From positions 228,639 through 292,638 of the forward strand of contig NZ_BNCD01000010.1 of NCBI RefSeq assembly GCF_014656295.1: a stretch of 64,000 nucleotides of DNA, in the 5' to 3' direction. The notes below the pieces were generated by a model. That model did not search any database. It was not told where the DNA came from and saw nothing but the letters and a program-made list of their open reading frames with translations. Source of the DNA: Streptomyces sulfonofaciens. GTDB lineage: Bacteria; Actinomycetota; Actinomycetes; Streptomycetales; Streptomycetaceae. Made by a program: the position numbers and the translations under genes. Shown in pieces: positions 54,648 through 62,385 of this stretch. Within the stretch, counting starts at the first letter, position 1. Each line of letters opens with the position of its first letter.

Positions 54648-54785
54648 TCGTGGGCTCTCCGTCATGCAGGATGTGTGCGAACGTGTCGTGGGGGACGGCG
54701 CGGGGATGTGGCCCGGGCATGGTGGATCACCGGGCCGTGCGCCACGTGTGGTTCGTGCTCGGCGGGTGGGACTACACGTCGTGCG

Positions 54786-56174
54786 TCAGGTGCCGAGCGG
54801 TTCGACGCTGCGGGCCAGCGCCTGAAGGGCCTGGTCGATCTCGCTCTCGCCGATCGTCAGCGGCGGGCGGACCCTGAGACTGCGCTCTCCGCACGGCAGG
54901 GCGATCACCTGGTGGTCCTGGTACATCCGGCGCAGGACCTCGTCGCGCACCTTGGTGTCCGGCAGGTCGATCGCGCACATCAGGCCGCGGCCGCGGGCGT
55001 TGGTGAGCACCGCGGGGTACTGGGCGGCCAGGGCCTCCAGGCCGTCGCGCAGGTACTTGCCGCGCTGGGCGACGGTGTCGAAGAGCCGCGTGGCCTCGAT
55101 CGTCTCCAGGATCCGGGTGGCCCTGACCATGTCGGCGAGGTTGCCGCCCCAGGTCGAGCTGATCCGGGACGAGACGGCGAAGACGTTGTCCGGCACCTCG
55201 TCGATGCGGCCGCCGCCCATCACGCCGCAGACCTGGGTCTTCTTGCCGAACGCCACCAGGTCCGGCGCGAGGCCCAGTTGCTGGTAGGCCCATGCGGTGC
55301 CGGTGATGCCGCAGCCGCTCTGCACCTCGTCGAGCACGAACAGGGCGTCGTACTGGCGGCACAGGCGCTGCATCGCCTGGAGGAAGCCGGCGCTCAGGTG
55401 GTTGTCGCCGCCCTCGCCCTGGATCGGCTCGGCGATGAAGCAGGCGATCGTGCCGCCGGCGTCGCGGAACGCGGTCTCGGCGGCCCGCAGTGCGCGCCGC
55501 TCCGCCTCCTCGTTCGCACCGGTGTGCTCGCCCAGCGGGTGCTGGAGGGCCGGGGACGGGATGCGCGGCCAGCCGAACTTCGGATAGCGGGCGGTCTTCG
55601 ACGGCTCGGTGTTCGTCAGCGACATGGTGTAGCCGCTGCGGCCGTGGAAGGACCGCTCCAGGTGCAGTACCTGGAGGCCGTCGACGGCCTCGTCGTCGAG
55701 GCCCAGCTTCTGCGCCTTCCAGTCGAAGGCGGCCTTGAGCGCGTTCTCCACGGCCAGGGCACCGCCGTCCACGAAGAACAGGTGCGGCAGCCGGGGGTCG
55801 CCGAGCACGCGGGCGAACGTCGTGACGAACGTGGCGTACGGAACCGTGTACAGGTCCGGGTTGGACGGCTTGTTGACGGCCGCTGCGGTCAGCTCCCGAA
55901 GGAATTCCTGGTCTTCCACAATGCAGGAAGGATTGATACCCAGCGGCGCGGAAGCGAAGAAGGAGAAAAGGTCGAGGAATCTTTTCCCGGTGATCCCGTC
56001 CACCAGCCAGTTTCCGGAACTCGCTGCTATGTCGAGAACGAAGTCGTAACCGTCCACAAGCACATGCGGCTCAAGTGCGCGATGTACGTCCCGCGCGCTC
56101 AGGCCCGCTTTTGAAGGCGTCTTACAGTCAGGATCAGATCTGTCTTCACCCGTTGTCGACGTTCCCCGATGCAT
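54786..56174 (-). CDS. lat: L-lysine 6-aminotransferase
   Basis: The product is 462 aa from ATG 56174, with GGAGGGG just upstream. The frame runs further but without similarity. It is a class III PLP aminotransferase. The PLP lysine lies in FGKKTQVCG (Lys311/Lys312), with DEVQSGCGITG supplying the cofactor Asp. Nearly the whole chain matches S. clavuligerus LAT as I recall it (LDLFSFFASAPLGINP, HLERSFHGRSGYTMSLTN). It transfers the epsilon-amino group of lysine to 2-oxoglutarate, committing lysine to beta-lactam synthesis. The gene is first of lat-pcbAB-pcbC. The gap to pcbAB is about 140 bases. Confidence 0.96.
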   Translation of the reverse strand: MHRGTSTTGEDRSDPDCKTPSKAGLSARDVHRALEPHVLVDGYDFVLDIAASSGNWLVDGITGKRFLDLFSFFASAPLGINPSCIVEDQEFLRELTAAAVNKPSNPDLYTVPYATFVTTFARVLGDPRLPHLFFVDGGALAVENALKAAFDWKAQKLGLDDEAVDGLQVLHLERSFHGRSGYTMSLTNTEPSKTARYPKFGWPRIPSPALQHPLGEHTGANEEAERRALRAAETAFRDAGGTIACFIAEPIQGEGGDNHLSAGFLQAMQRLCRQYDALFVLDEVQSGCGITGTAWAYQQLGLAPDLVAFGKKTQVCGVMGGGRIDEVPDNVFAVSSRISSTWGGNLADMVRATRILETIEATRLFDTVAQRGKYLRDGLEALAAQYPAVLTNARGRGLMCAIDLPDTKVRDEVLRRMYQDHQVIALPCGERSLRVRPPLTIGESEIDQALQALARSVEPLGT

Positions 56175-56371
56175 GTCCCCTCCGAGTGTCGCGGTATGCG
56201 AGTGGTGCCCCTTGTGGGGGCGGACCGTGGCGCGTGGTTCTCCGTGTATTCGAGGAGCTTGTCCCCGGTGCCGGTGGTCCGGCCCCGACGAGAAAGGTTT
56301 CCGCTGTGCGCCGCCGGGCCCCGCAAAGGGCTCGACGAGCATGAGGACGCCCTGAGGATGGCCGATTCGAA

Positions 56372-56391
56372 ATCAATCCTGATCAATCCTG
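56372..56391. repeat. Two adjacent copies of ATCAATCCTG
   Basis: A perfect 10-bp tandem duplication in the lat-pbpA promoter region, about 200 bases upstream of lat. Possibly a protein-binding site. The 10-bp period differs from the 11-bp period of the nearby heptamer array. Confidence 0.6.
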
Positions 56392-56431
56392 GCCGGGTCC
56401 TCAGGGGTTACCGGCCTGATTCTATTGCTCC

Positions 56432-56471
56432 GGTTCTCTTGCGGCTCTCTTCTGCAACTCTTGCGCTTCTC
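56432..56471 (+). promoter_or_regulatory. Candidate CcaR (SARP) binding array between lat and pbpA
   Basis: GGTTCTC, GGCTCTC, GCAACTC and GCTTCTC start at 56432, 56443, 56454 and 56465, each 11 bp apart with 4-base spacers (TTGC, TTCT, TTGC). Every heptamer ends in CTC. This is the repeat geometry of SARP operators. The orientation points towards pbpA. Lat is transcribed the other way from the same region. Confidence 0.65.
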
Positions 56472-56683
56472 TTCCGCATGGCGGCGGCGGCACCGGGCGG
56501 GGAGCGGGCCCGCCGGGTGCCGCCGCGGCGCCTCCGCGTGAGCTGCTGGCCCTGCTCAACTAAGGTGGTACGTATGGTGCTTTCGACCCCTCCCCAGACC
56601 CGATTAAGCCCCTCACGAGGACGGGCGGCGGCCGTCGCCGAGACATGGGCCGGGCGTGTGCCGGCCGCCGGAGACGGTGCCGC

Positions 56684-58168
56684 ATGAACAGGCCACTGAG
56701 GCGCATAGCAATCTTCTGCGCGCTGCTCACGCTCGCACTCCTGCTGCGTGTCAACTGGCTCCAGTACGTGGATGCCGACGCACTCGCCACCCATGACAAG
56801 AACCGGCGGGTGCAGATCAACCAGTTCGCGACACCGCGCGGCGACATCATCGTGGCCGGGGCGCCGATCACCGGCTCGACGGAAGTCGGTGGCACGGACT
56901 TCAAGTACAAACGGACGTACAAGAACGGCCCCATGTACGCACCGGTCACCGGATACGCCTCACAGACCATGGGCACGTCCTTGTTGGAGAGCACCTACGA
57001 CGGCGTGCTCAGCGGTCAGGACGACCGGCTTGCCTTCCAGCGTTTCACGGACGTGGTGACCGGAAAGGAACGGCGCGGCGGAGATGTGATCACGACCATC
57101 GATCCCAAGGCGCAGGAAGCCGCTTACAAGGGCCTCACCGACATCGACGCGCGCGGTTCCGTCGTGGCTCTCGACCCGCGGACCGGAAAGGTGCTCGCCC
57201 TCGTCTCGACGCCGTCCTACGACCCCTCCGTATTCGCCGGGAACAGCCTCAAGGAAAGCAAGAGGTTCCAGGCGCTCGTCGCCGACAAGGGGAAGCCGCT
57301 GGCCAATCGCGCGCTGCGGGAGACCTTTCCGCCCGGCTCCACCTTCAAGATCCTCACCGCGGCTGCGGCCATCGAGCACGGCGTGGTGACGGACGTCGAC
57401 GCCCGGTCCGACGCCGTGTCGCCGTATCCGCTGCCGCTGTCGACCAACAAGGTCGGCAGCGAGGCGGGCGACGCCGTCTGCGACAGGGCCTCGCTGAAGA
57501 CCGCGATGCAGTACTCCTGCAACAACGTCTTCCTGGACGCGGCGGCCAGGCTGGGGCAGGACAGGTTGCGCGAGACGGCCGAGAAGTTCGGTTTCAACGA
57601 GGACGTCTACTCGGACGCGTTCGGCGACATGCGGGCCTCGAAGAGCCTGTACCCGGGCGACCTGGACAAGCCCGGCACCGCGCTCACCGGCATGGGCCAG
57701 GGCAGCCTCACGAGCACGCCGATGCAGATGGCCATGGTGACCGCCGCCCTGGTGAACGACGGCACCCTGATGCAGCCCTACCTCGTGGACGAGGTGCGCT
57801 CCCCCGATCTGAGCACCCTCCAGAAGAACGAGCCGCGGGTCATGAGCCAGGCCGTCTCCGCGGCCACGGCCCAGAAGGTCCGGGAGCTGATGGAGCACAC
57901 CGCCAGGGAGGGCAGCGCCCAGCGGGCCCTGATCGACGGCATCACGGTCGGCGGCAAGACCGGCACGGCGCAGCGCGGTGTGGACGTGCGCAAGCTCGTC
58001 CCCTACGGCTGGTTCGTCTCGTACGGCGAGCGGCCCGACGGCGCGTCCGTGGCCGTGGCCGTGTTCATCGACCCCACCGCCATGGACATCTCACGCGAGG
58101 CGATCTCCGGCGGAAGTCTGGGCGCGCCCATCGCACGGAACGTGATGAAGGCCGTCCTGGAGAAGTGA
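56684..58168 (+). CDS. pbpA: Class B penicillin-binding protein (transpeptidase), cluster-associated
   Basis: The product is 494 aa, ATG 56684 after GGAGACGG. One N-terminal membrane helix (IAIFCALLTLALLLRVNW) anchors a periplasmic dimerisation region and the transpeptidase domain. The active-site motifs are complete: Ser219-x-x-Lys222 (GSTFK), Ser278-x-Asn280 (SCN) and Lys425-Thr-Gly. It is a short SEDS-partner-type PBP like PbpA proteins. Similar genes occur in the S. clavuligerus beta-lactam supercluster. Its placement divergent from lat suggests a less sensitive target that protects the producer. The symbol is by resemblance. Confidence 0.88.
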   Translation: MNRPLRRIAIFCALLTLALLLRVNWLQYVDADALATHDKNRRVQINQFATPRGDIIVAGAPITGSTEVGGTDFKYKRTYKNGPMYAPVTGYASQTMGTSLLESTYDGVLSGQDDRLAFQRFTDVVTGKERRGGDVITTIDPKAQEAAYKGLTDIDARGSVVALDPRTGKVLALVSTPSYDPSVFAGNSLKESKRFQALVADKGKPLANRALRETFPPGSTFKILTAAAAIEHGVVTDVDARSDAVSPYPLPLSTNKVGSEAGDAVCDRASLKTAMQYSCNNVFLDAAARLGQDRLRETAEKFGFNEDVYSDAFGDMRASKSLYPGDLDKPGTALTGMGQGSLTSTPMQMAMVTAALVNDGTLMQPYLVDEVRSPDLSTLQKNEPRVMSQAVSAATAQKVRELMEHTAREGSAQRALIDGITVGGKTGTAQRGVDVRKLVPYGWFVSYGERPDGASVAVAVFIDPTAMDISREAISGGSLGAPIARNVMKAVLEK

Positions 58169-58174
58169 GCCGCC

Positions 58175-58217
58175 CCGCCCGCGGTACGCCGGCCGGGTGC
58201 CGGCGGGCCGCGGGCGG
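58175..58217. terminator. Hairpin between convergent pbpA and oat2
   Basis: The outer 10-bp arms CCGCCCGCGG (58175-58184) and CCGCGGGCGG (58208-58217) enclose a second GCCGGC/GCCGGC pairing. It begins 6 bases after the pbpA stop. Confidence 0.6.
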
Positions 58218-58287
58218 CCGGACGGCACCCGCTCCGGCCGCGGGAGCAGCAGGGGGCGGCCGTCCGGCCCCCGGGGTCGGCGGGCGG

Positions 58288-59469
58288 TCAGGTGGTGTAC
58301 TCGGAGTTGAGCCGTACGTATCCCTCGGTGAGGTCGCAGCCGTAGACGGTGAAGGCGCCGTCGGCGATGGCGAGGTCGATCCCGATCACCACCTCGTCGC
58401 CCCGCAGGTGCTCGGCGACGGCGGCGCGCAGCGCGTCCTCGTCCCGCGCGTCCCCGCCCCGGGGCGGGTACACCTCGATGTCCCCGAACCGGATGGCGAC
58501 CGCGTCCTGGTCGATGTCGGTGTCCTGCGAGCACTTGCCGATCGCCATGGCGACGCGGCCCCAGTTCGGGTCGCAGCCGTGCACCGCGGTCTTGACCAGC
58601 GGTGAGTTGACGACCGTCTTGCCGACCCGCTTGGCCTGGGCGGTGTCGCGGGCGCCGGTGACCCGGACCTCGATGAGCTTGCTGGCGCCCTCGCCGTCGC
58701 TCGCGATGTCCTTGACGAGGGCCAGCGCGGCCTCGTGCAGTGCCTCCTCGAACTCCGCGGGGTCGACGTCCCCGGCCAGGCCGTTGGCGAACAGCACCGC
58801 CGTGTCGCTGGTGGAGGTGTCGGTGTCGATGCTGACCGCGTTGAACGTGCGGTCCATCACGCGCCGGAAGATGCGGTCCTGCTCGGCGGGGTCGAGCCGG
58901 GCGTCCGTGGCGAAGAACGTGAGCAGGGTCGCCATGTCCGGCTCGATCATGCCGACGCCCTTGGCGATGCCGACCAGCGTGGCACCGCCGCACCGCAGCC
59001 TGACCTCCTTGGGCCGGGTGTCGGTCGTCATGATGGCGCGTGCGGCGCGGTCGAAGCCGCCTTCCGGGAAGGGCCACGAGAGCGTCTTGAGGTGCTCCCG
59101 GATGCCGTCCATCGGGTACTGGCGGCCGATCACCCCGGTGGAGGCGATGAACAGCTCCTCCTCCGCCACGCCGAGGGTGCGCGCGACGGACTCGCGCACC
59201 TCGCGGGCGTTGCGCTCGCCCTCCTGTCCTGTCGCCACGTTCGCGTTGCGGGCCAGCACCACCACGCCCCGCGCCCGGCCGGTGGCGGCGGTGTCCCGGC
59301 TCAGCAGCACGCTCGGGCCCACGAACCGGGAGCGCGTGAACACGGCGCTGACGTTGGCGGGGACCGTCGAGGCGAGCACGGTGAAGTCGTCCCGGCCGTC
59401 GTCGGCGAGGCCGACCGGCGCGGTGTGCACGGCGAACCCCTGGGGCGTCGTGGATGAGGGGTCGGGCAT
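58288..59469 (-). CDS. oat2: Ornithine acetyltransferase, clavulanate-cluster (OAT2/Orf6) type
   Basis: The product is 393 aa from ATG 59469, with GGGAG 8 bases upstream. That is the same length as OAT2 of S. clavuligerus. It is an ArgJ-fold Ntn hydrolase that self-cleaves at Ala-Thr. The nucleophile is Thr181 (DMATLLTFF), the same position as in OAT2. KGVGMIEPDMATLL, TDTSTSDTAVLFANG and DPNWGRVAMAIGK are conserved. Most of the chain matches the clavulanate enzyme as I remember it, more closely than I would expect for a housekeeping ArgJ. It moves an acetyl group between N-acetylglutamate or ornithine and related substrates. No other clavulanate gene is in the window. Confidence 0.88.
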   Translation of the reverse strand: MPDPSSTTPQGFAVHTAPVGLADDGRDDFTVLASTVPANVSAVFTRSRFVGPSVLLSRDTAATGRARGVVVLARNANVATGQEGERNAREVRESVARTLGVAEEELFIASTGVIGRQYPMDGIREHLKTLSWPFPEGGFDRAARAIMTTDTRPKEVRLRCGGATLVGIAKGVGMIEPDMATLLTFFATDARLDPAEQDRIFRRVMDRTFNAVSIDTDTSTSDTAVLFANGLAGDVDPAEFEEALHEAALALVKDIASDGEGASKLIEVRVTGARDTAQAKRVGKTVVNSPLVKTAVHGCDPNWGRVAMAIGKCSQDTDIDQDAVAIRFGDIEVYPPRGGDARDEDALRAAVAEHLRGDEVVIGIDLAIADGAFTVYGCDLTEGYVRLNSEYTT

Positions 59470-59984
59470 GGTCATGTCTCCCGTCACGAGGACTGCACGA
59501 GGATGCGGCGACCGATCCGCCGCAACTGCATCCCTTTCCAGGGAGTAGCATATTCATTCATCGAGGGATCGGCAGGCGAACCGGCGCGGTCTCCCCCGCG
59601 CGACCGCCCGGCACCGGGCGCGCGAACGCCCGAAACGCGCCGCGCGGCAGCCGCCGCGAACGCTTGAAAAGTGATCAACCAATTGGATCAACCATGTGGC
59701 CGATTTCCGGATAGCGGACCGTCAGAATGGCGCTTTTCCAGCCACTGTTGCCGTTGATCACCAACATGCCGGAGGGCTTTTCTCCACTGGACTAGACCAC
59801 TTTAGGACACGGCCGCCGACCGATCTCGGCCAGTCTGATCCGCATTCCACCGGAGCGGGCGGATCCGTGTGCAGCGTAGGATTCCTCACCTCTCCATCCG
59901 ATGCCTGCCTCCTTCATCTTTACTATGTCTTGAACCCTACGTTCGGGACGTGACACAGATGCGAAGACGCTTAATCTGAGCGAC
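59470..59984. other. Divergent promoter region between oat2 and pbp2
   Basis: 515 bases without a supported gene, with AT-richer patches (about 59660-59800 and 59900-59980). It holds a DasR-type site (59786-59801) and the direct repeat GATCAACCA at 59673 and 59686. TAGGAT at about 59877 is a -10 candidate for pbp2. Confidence 0.55.
59786..59801. promoter_or_regulatory. DasR-responsive element (dre) candidate
   Basis: ACTGGACTAGACCACT differs from the dre consensus ACTGGTCTAGACCACT at one of 16 positions. It lies about midway between the oat2 and pbp2 starts. DasR is the N-acetylglucosamine-responsive GntR-type global regulator of Streptomyces, which controls antibiotic genes. Confidence 0.65.
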
Positions 59985-61634
59985 ATGAAGCGCTCCGACC
60001 ACTACGGTGTCTACTCGCAGCACAGAAGGCGTCGCTCTCCACGCCGTGCAGCCGTCTCGGCTCTTGTGGCACTGGCGGTGATCGCGGGAGTCGGGTATTG
60101 GGGCTACACCGCCCTGACCGGTGACGCGGACGAGGACCCGCAAGTGGTCGCTGCGCAGGGCCAACTGAAGAAGTTCCTCACCGCGTGGCAGACGGGCGAC
60201 GCCGATCGTGCCGGCCGCCTCACGGATACACCGGACAACGCCGAGTCATTGGTCAAGTCCGTCATGACGAACCTGAAACCGGCGAAGACGGAGATCACCG
60301 CCGGCACCGGGAAGAAGATCGCCGAAGGGAAAGTAAAGATCCCGTTCACCGTGCGGATGACCCTTTCCGGTGTGGGTGCGTACGAATGGGACTCGGAGGC
60401 GAAAGTGGTCGAGAGCGGAGGGCGGTGGAAGGTCGAATTCCATACGCCCTTAATTCACCCGGCCATGACGCCGGGTCAGACGCTTGCCCTGAAGTCCCGG
60501 GACCGGGCCGCCATCCTCGACACGAACGGCGACGAGCTGGAGTCGGCCTCCCTCGTCGGTGCCGTCGACCCGGCGAGCGGCAAGGGCGTCTCCGGGCTGG
60601 AGGCCCGCTACGACAAGCAGCTCACCGGTTCGGGCGGCGCGCGCTCCGTCGTGATACTGAACCGCCAGTCCGGCCAGGTGGTGAAGACGCTCACCGGCTC
60701 GGGCGGTGAGGGCAGGCCGGTGCGGACGACCATCGACCCCAAGGTGCAGGCGGCCGCCGCCGAGGCGCTGGACGGGGTCACGAAGAACGCCGCGATCGTG
60801 GCCCTCGACCCCACCGACGGCCACATCCTGGCCGCCGCCAACAAGCCGGTCGGCATGAACCGCGCGCTGGAGGGGCACTACCCGCCCGGCTCGACCTTCA
60901 AGGTCGTCACCGCCGCCGCGCTGCTGAAGCAGGGCATGCGTCCGACGGACAAGGGGGACTGCCCGAAGTTCACCTATGTCAGGGGCCAGCGCTTCGAGAA
61001 CCAGGACCAGTTCGTCCTGCCCGAGGGAGCGACCTTCCGGGACGACTTCGCCAAGTCCTGCAACACCTTCTTCGTCGCCTCCCGGTCCAGGATCTCCGCG
61101 TCGGCGCTGCACGACACCGCGGAGGCGTTCGGGATCGGTGGCACCTGGGACGCGGGCACCACCACCTTCGACGGCAGCGTCCCGGTCACCACCAGCGACA
61201 ACGACAAGGCGGCCGCCACCATCGGCCAGGGCCGCGTGCAGGCGTCACCACTGGTGATGGCCTCGATCGCGGCCACGGTCAAGAGCGGTCGGTTCAACCA
61301 GCCGGTCCTGGTGCCCGACGCCGTGCACAAGAAGCACGAGGCGTCCGCCCGGCTCGACCCCGGTGTGCTCGGCAACCTGCGCGAGATGATGCGCGCCACC
61401 GTCACCTACGGTGCCGGCTGGGCCCTCAAGGACCTCCCCGGTGAGCCCCACGCGAAGACGGGTACCGCGGAGTTCGGCACCGAGAAGCCGCCTCGTACGC
61501 ACGCCTGGATGATCGGCTACCAGGGCGACGGCAACCTCGCCTGGTCGGTCCTGCTGGAGGACGGTGGTTCCGGTGGCTCCGACGCCGGTCCCATCGCGGC
61601 GAAGTTCCTCAGGAACCTCACCGGAGCCCGGTGA
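59985..61634 (+). CDS. pbp2: Class B penicillin-binding protein with MecA_N-type N-domain
   Basis: The product is 549 aa, ATG 59985. A membrane anchor (AAVSALVALAVIAGVGYWGYTAL) is followed by an NTF2-like MecA_N domain (about 55-150, AQGQLKKFLTAWQTGD) and a dimerisation domain. The transpeptidase domain has Ser303-x-x-Lys306 (GSTFK), Ser358-x-Asn360 (SCN) and Lys491-Thr-Gly. The MecA_N layout is shared with beta-lactam-insensitive PBPs, which fits a self-resistance role. Leu156 is a TTA codon (60450-60452), so expression would depend on bldA tRNA. The symbol follows the PBP gene of the S. clavuligerus supercluster and is tentative. Confidence 0.86.
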   Translation: MKRSDHYGVYSQHRRRRSPRRAAVSALVALAVIAGVGYWGYTALTGDADEDPQVVAAQGQLKKFLTAWQTGDADRAGRLTDTPDNAESLVKSVMTNLKPAKTEITAGTGKKIAEGKVKIPFTVRMTLSGVGAYEWDSEAKVVESGGRWKVEFHTPLIHPAMTPGQTLALKSRDRAAILDTNGDELESASLVGAVDPASGKGVSGLEARYDKQLTGSGGARSVVILNRQSGQVVKTLTGSGGEGRPVRTTIDPKVQAAAAEALDGVTKNAAIVALDPTDGHILAAANKPVGMNRALEGHYPPGSTFKVVTAAALLKQGMRPTDKGDCPKFTYVRGQRFENQDQFVLPEGATFRDDFAKSCNTFFVASRSRISASALHDTAEAFGIGGTWDAGTTTFDGSVPVTTSDNDKAAATIGQGRVQASPLVMASIAATVKSGRFNQPVLVPDAVHKKHEASARLDPGVLGNLREMMRATVTYGAGWALKDLPGEPHAKTGTAEFGTEKPPRTHAWMIGYQGDGNLAWSVLLEDGGSGGSDAGPIAAKFLRNLTGAR

Positions 61635-62385
61635 TCGCGTGGTGTCAGTCCGAGTGTTGTCGAGGGGAGTTCTCTGATGTCGGTCGCGACGAGCCCGGTC
61701 CACGGCGCGGACATCGACGGCCGAGGCGGTCCGGCTGACGGGGCCGGCGCGCCCCTGCCGTGTCGGCACACGTGCTGATCCGGCCGCTCAGGACGTCGAC
61801 GGCGAAGACCGCACCGTATCGAAGCGACGTCCAGGTCAGGCCCCCGAACCGCATCGCCGTGCGTGTCAGCCGAGCAGAGCCGACGGGGGTGGCACGGACA
61901 TGCACACGCAGGTTCGACGGCCATGCCTTCGCCCTGCCCTCGCCAGAACCGCGACCGGTGGTGACGTCCTGCGACGCACACCGGTTCGTCGTGTGCCCCG
62001 CGCACGGATCGGGCCCGATCCGTCAGCCGGCTCCCTTGCGGACACGGAGTCCTCCGGTGTCCGCCAGGGACCCTTCCTCCGCCCTCCCACCGGCCAGGCT
62101 CCGCTCGGCGCAGCGGGCCGTGCTCCCAGTCCACTCCGCTCAGCAGCGAACCCATCCACCCCGTGCCACCTTTGGTGACACGAATCACAAGAGACCGTCG
62201 AGGACACGGATCCGCCACCGCCGCCCGGTTCCGTCCCCCACGACGGAGGCCGGGCACCCGCCGTGGACCGCATGACGAGGCGCCCGTGTGCAAGAGAACG
62301 GCATGTCCGCTACAGGAAGGCCCGTGCCGTATCGGCTCCTTACCGGCTCCTGTTGGGCTCGATCCATCCACAAGGGGGAACCGTC
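61635..62385. other. 751-base upstream region of ccaR
   Basis: No supported gene. The long minus-strand frames here are Arg/Gly/Pro-rich and lack starts. The right end carries the heptamer array at 62332-62360. Such long leaders are common upstream of cluster activators and may hold further regulator sites that I cannot identify. Confidence 0.5.
62332..62360 (+). promoter_or_regulatory. Candidate autoregulatory CcaR binding array
   Basis: TCGGCTC, CCGGCTC and TGGGCTC start at 62332, 62343 and 62354, exactly 11 bp apart, 25 bases before the ccaR ATG. The heptamers end in CTC like those upstream of cefD and pbpA. The closeness to the start codon means it lies near or downstream of the promoter, so it could mediate repression as well as activation. 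Confidence 0.6.

Larger units (their letters stand above)
56175..56683. other. Divergent promoter region between lat and pbpA
   Basis: 509 bases with no supported gene, lower in GC between about 56360 and 56480. It contains the direct repeat at 56372-56391 and the heptamer array at 56432-56471. The promoters of lat (minus) and pbpA (plus) must both lie here. Confidence 0.6.

Noticed and set aside
56372..56391. ATCAATCCTG tandem pair as a CcaR site
   Set aside because: The period is 10 bp, not 11, and the sequence differs from the heptamers in the three arrays. The array at 56432-56471 fits better. I keep this only as a repeat.
61635..62371. Minus-strand frame (from about 61517) upstream of ccaR as a gene
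   Set aside because: It overlaps the end of pbp2 antisense, is Arg/Gly/Ser-rich and lacks a ribosome-binding site.
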